NCBI RefSeq assembly: GCF_003573915.1 | Contig: NZ_AP014608.1 | Location: 484,001-548,000, forward strand | Length of the DNA: 64,000 nt | Direction of reading: 5' to 3' | Source: Blattabacterium cuenoti STAT | GTDB lineage: Bacteria > Bacteroidota > Bacteroidia > Flavobacteriales > Blattabacteriaceae | Part shown: in pieces, positions 63,630 through 64,000 of the stretch | Position numbering within the stretch: position 1 is the first letter of the stretch | Layout of the letters: every line of letters begins with the position of its first letter | The notes under the pieces: model-generated | Seen by the model: only the letters and a program-made list of their open reading frames with translations | The model's database searches: none | Told to the model about the DNA's origin: nothing | Translations under genes and position numbers: made by a program

Positions 63630-64000
63630 ATGGCAGAAATAATATACATGCCCCAATTAAGTGATACAATGAATGAAGGGACTGTAATCAAATGGAATAA
63701 AAAAATAGGAGATAAAGTTTCAGAAGGTGATATTTTAGCTGAAATAGAAACCGATAAAGCGACTCAAGATTTTGAAATAGATGTTAGTGGTTTCTTACTT
63801 TTTATTGGAGTCAAAGAAGGAGAAACAACACGTGTTAATGACGTACTAGCAATTATAGGAAATGAAAAAGAAGATATCAGTCATATTATTTTAAAATTAA
63901 AATCTAAAAAACAAGAAAATAAACAAATAAAAAAAGAAAACGGAAAAAAAAATATAATTTCTCCTATAGCGAAAAAAATGGCTAAAGAAATAGGAATTTC
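63630..64000 (+). CDS. pdhC: Pyruvate dehydrogenase E2 (dihydrolipoamide acetyltransferase), N-terminal part
   Basis: Core of the pyruvate dehydrogenase complex; only the first 123 codons are in the window. It starts MAEIIYMPQLSDTMNEGTV; the lipoyl domain (about 1-77) has the lipoylation motif ETDKATQDFEID (K43), then a Lys-rich linker and the start of the E3/E1-binding domain IISPIAKKMAKEIGIS at the window edge. The acyltransferase domain with its HxxxDG motif is beyond it. A 2-oxoglutarate E2 is unlikely because of the pdhA context. Confidence 0.92.
   Translation, partial: MAEIIYMPQLSDTMNEGTVIKWNKKIGDKVSEGDILAEIETDKATQDFEIDVSGFLLFIGVKEGETTRVNDVLAIIGNEKEDISHIILKLKSKKQENKQIKKENGKKNIISPIAKKMAKEIGI

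Noticed and set aside
1..64000. Insertion sequences, prophage, integrase or toxin-antitoxin genes
   Set aside because: All substantial frames match housekeeping or conserved families; no transposase, integrase, terminal repeats or target duplications were seen.

Overview
The window is a gene-dense, strongly A+T-rich stretch of a Bacteroidetes (Flavobacteriales) chromosome with every sign of genome reduction. Most spacers are under 100 bp, several genes overlap, lysine/isoleucine/asparagine codons are inflated, and I see no insertion sequence, prophage, CRISPR array or restriction system. Bacteroidetes hallmarks include a short primary sigma factor that opens with MRQLKITKQ, a DUF4290 protein, a GlmU-like sugar nucleotidyltransferase, an FeoB-associated Cys-rich peptide, a ddl/PASTA/rluD block, a folP/diadenylate-cyclase block and a DUF1599 protein. 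Biosynthetic genes, glutamate dehydrogenase and a succinate dehydrogenase operon are retained. Together this best fits an obligate insect endosymbiont of the Blattabacterium (cockroach symbiont) type. The genus is an inference from gene content, not a database match.

Layout. 1-9201 (minus): cysteine desulfurase, sdhC-sdhA-sdhB, accA, dnaB, an ABC permease and the start of a phosphoglucosamine mutase. 9443-13499 (plus): RNase Y, a deoxyhypusine-synthase-like enzyme, lipoamide dehydrogenase. 13517-17730: ferredoxin and uracil glycosylase (minus), a LuxC-type acyl-CoA reductase (plus), then tRNA-Val, rpsU, aroE and ribD (minus). 17793-26292 (plus): recG, uvrD-type helicase, CDF transporter, DUF4290, murA, a 375-bp gene-free gap, greA, HIT protein. 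26314-36832: short alternating units (coaX; hydrolase and folate ligase; rseP; feoA-feoB-small peptide; ddl; PASTA protein-rluD; mgtE). 37037-45492 (plus): leuS, gdhA, pyrH, frr, asnS, rpoN. 45487-52281 (minus): fabH-like, rpmE2, GlmU-like, metE, sufE, aldehyde dehydrogenase. 52414-58110 (plus): ubiE/menG, GH3 protein, rpsO, pnp, rpoD. 58118-59522 (minus): DUF1599 protein, tpiA, tRNA-Arg. 59576-64000 (plus): folP, diadenylate cyclase, murF, pdhA and the start of the pyruvate dehydrogenase E2 gene.

Functionally the genes cover respiration (SDH, menaquinone methylation), pyruvate oxidation (PDH E1alpha, E2, E3), ammonia assimilation (GDH), methionine, riboflavin, shikimate, folate, CoA and peptidoglycan synthesis, Fe-S assembly (desulfurase, SufE), iron, magnesium and divalent-cation transport, translation, RNA decay and DNA maintenance. 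I found no clearly novel multi-gene system. The observations most worth a second look are an 11-copy 21-bp in-frame minisatellite in the PASTA gene, an rpsU gene with a 22-nt leader and no Shine-Dalgarno sequence, the DHS-like enzyme with a conserved catalytic lysine, an Asp-type MurA, a retained sigma-54, a 41-aa FeoB-associated peptide, and convergent gene pairs that share overlapping stop codons.
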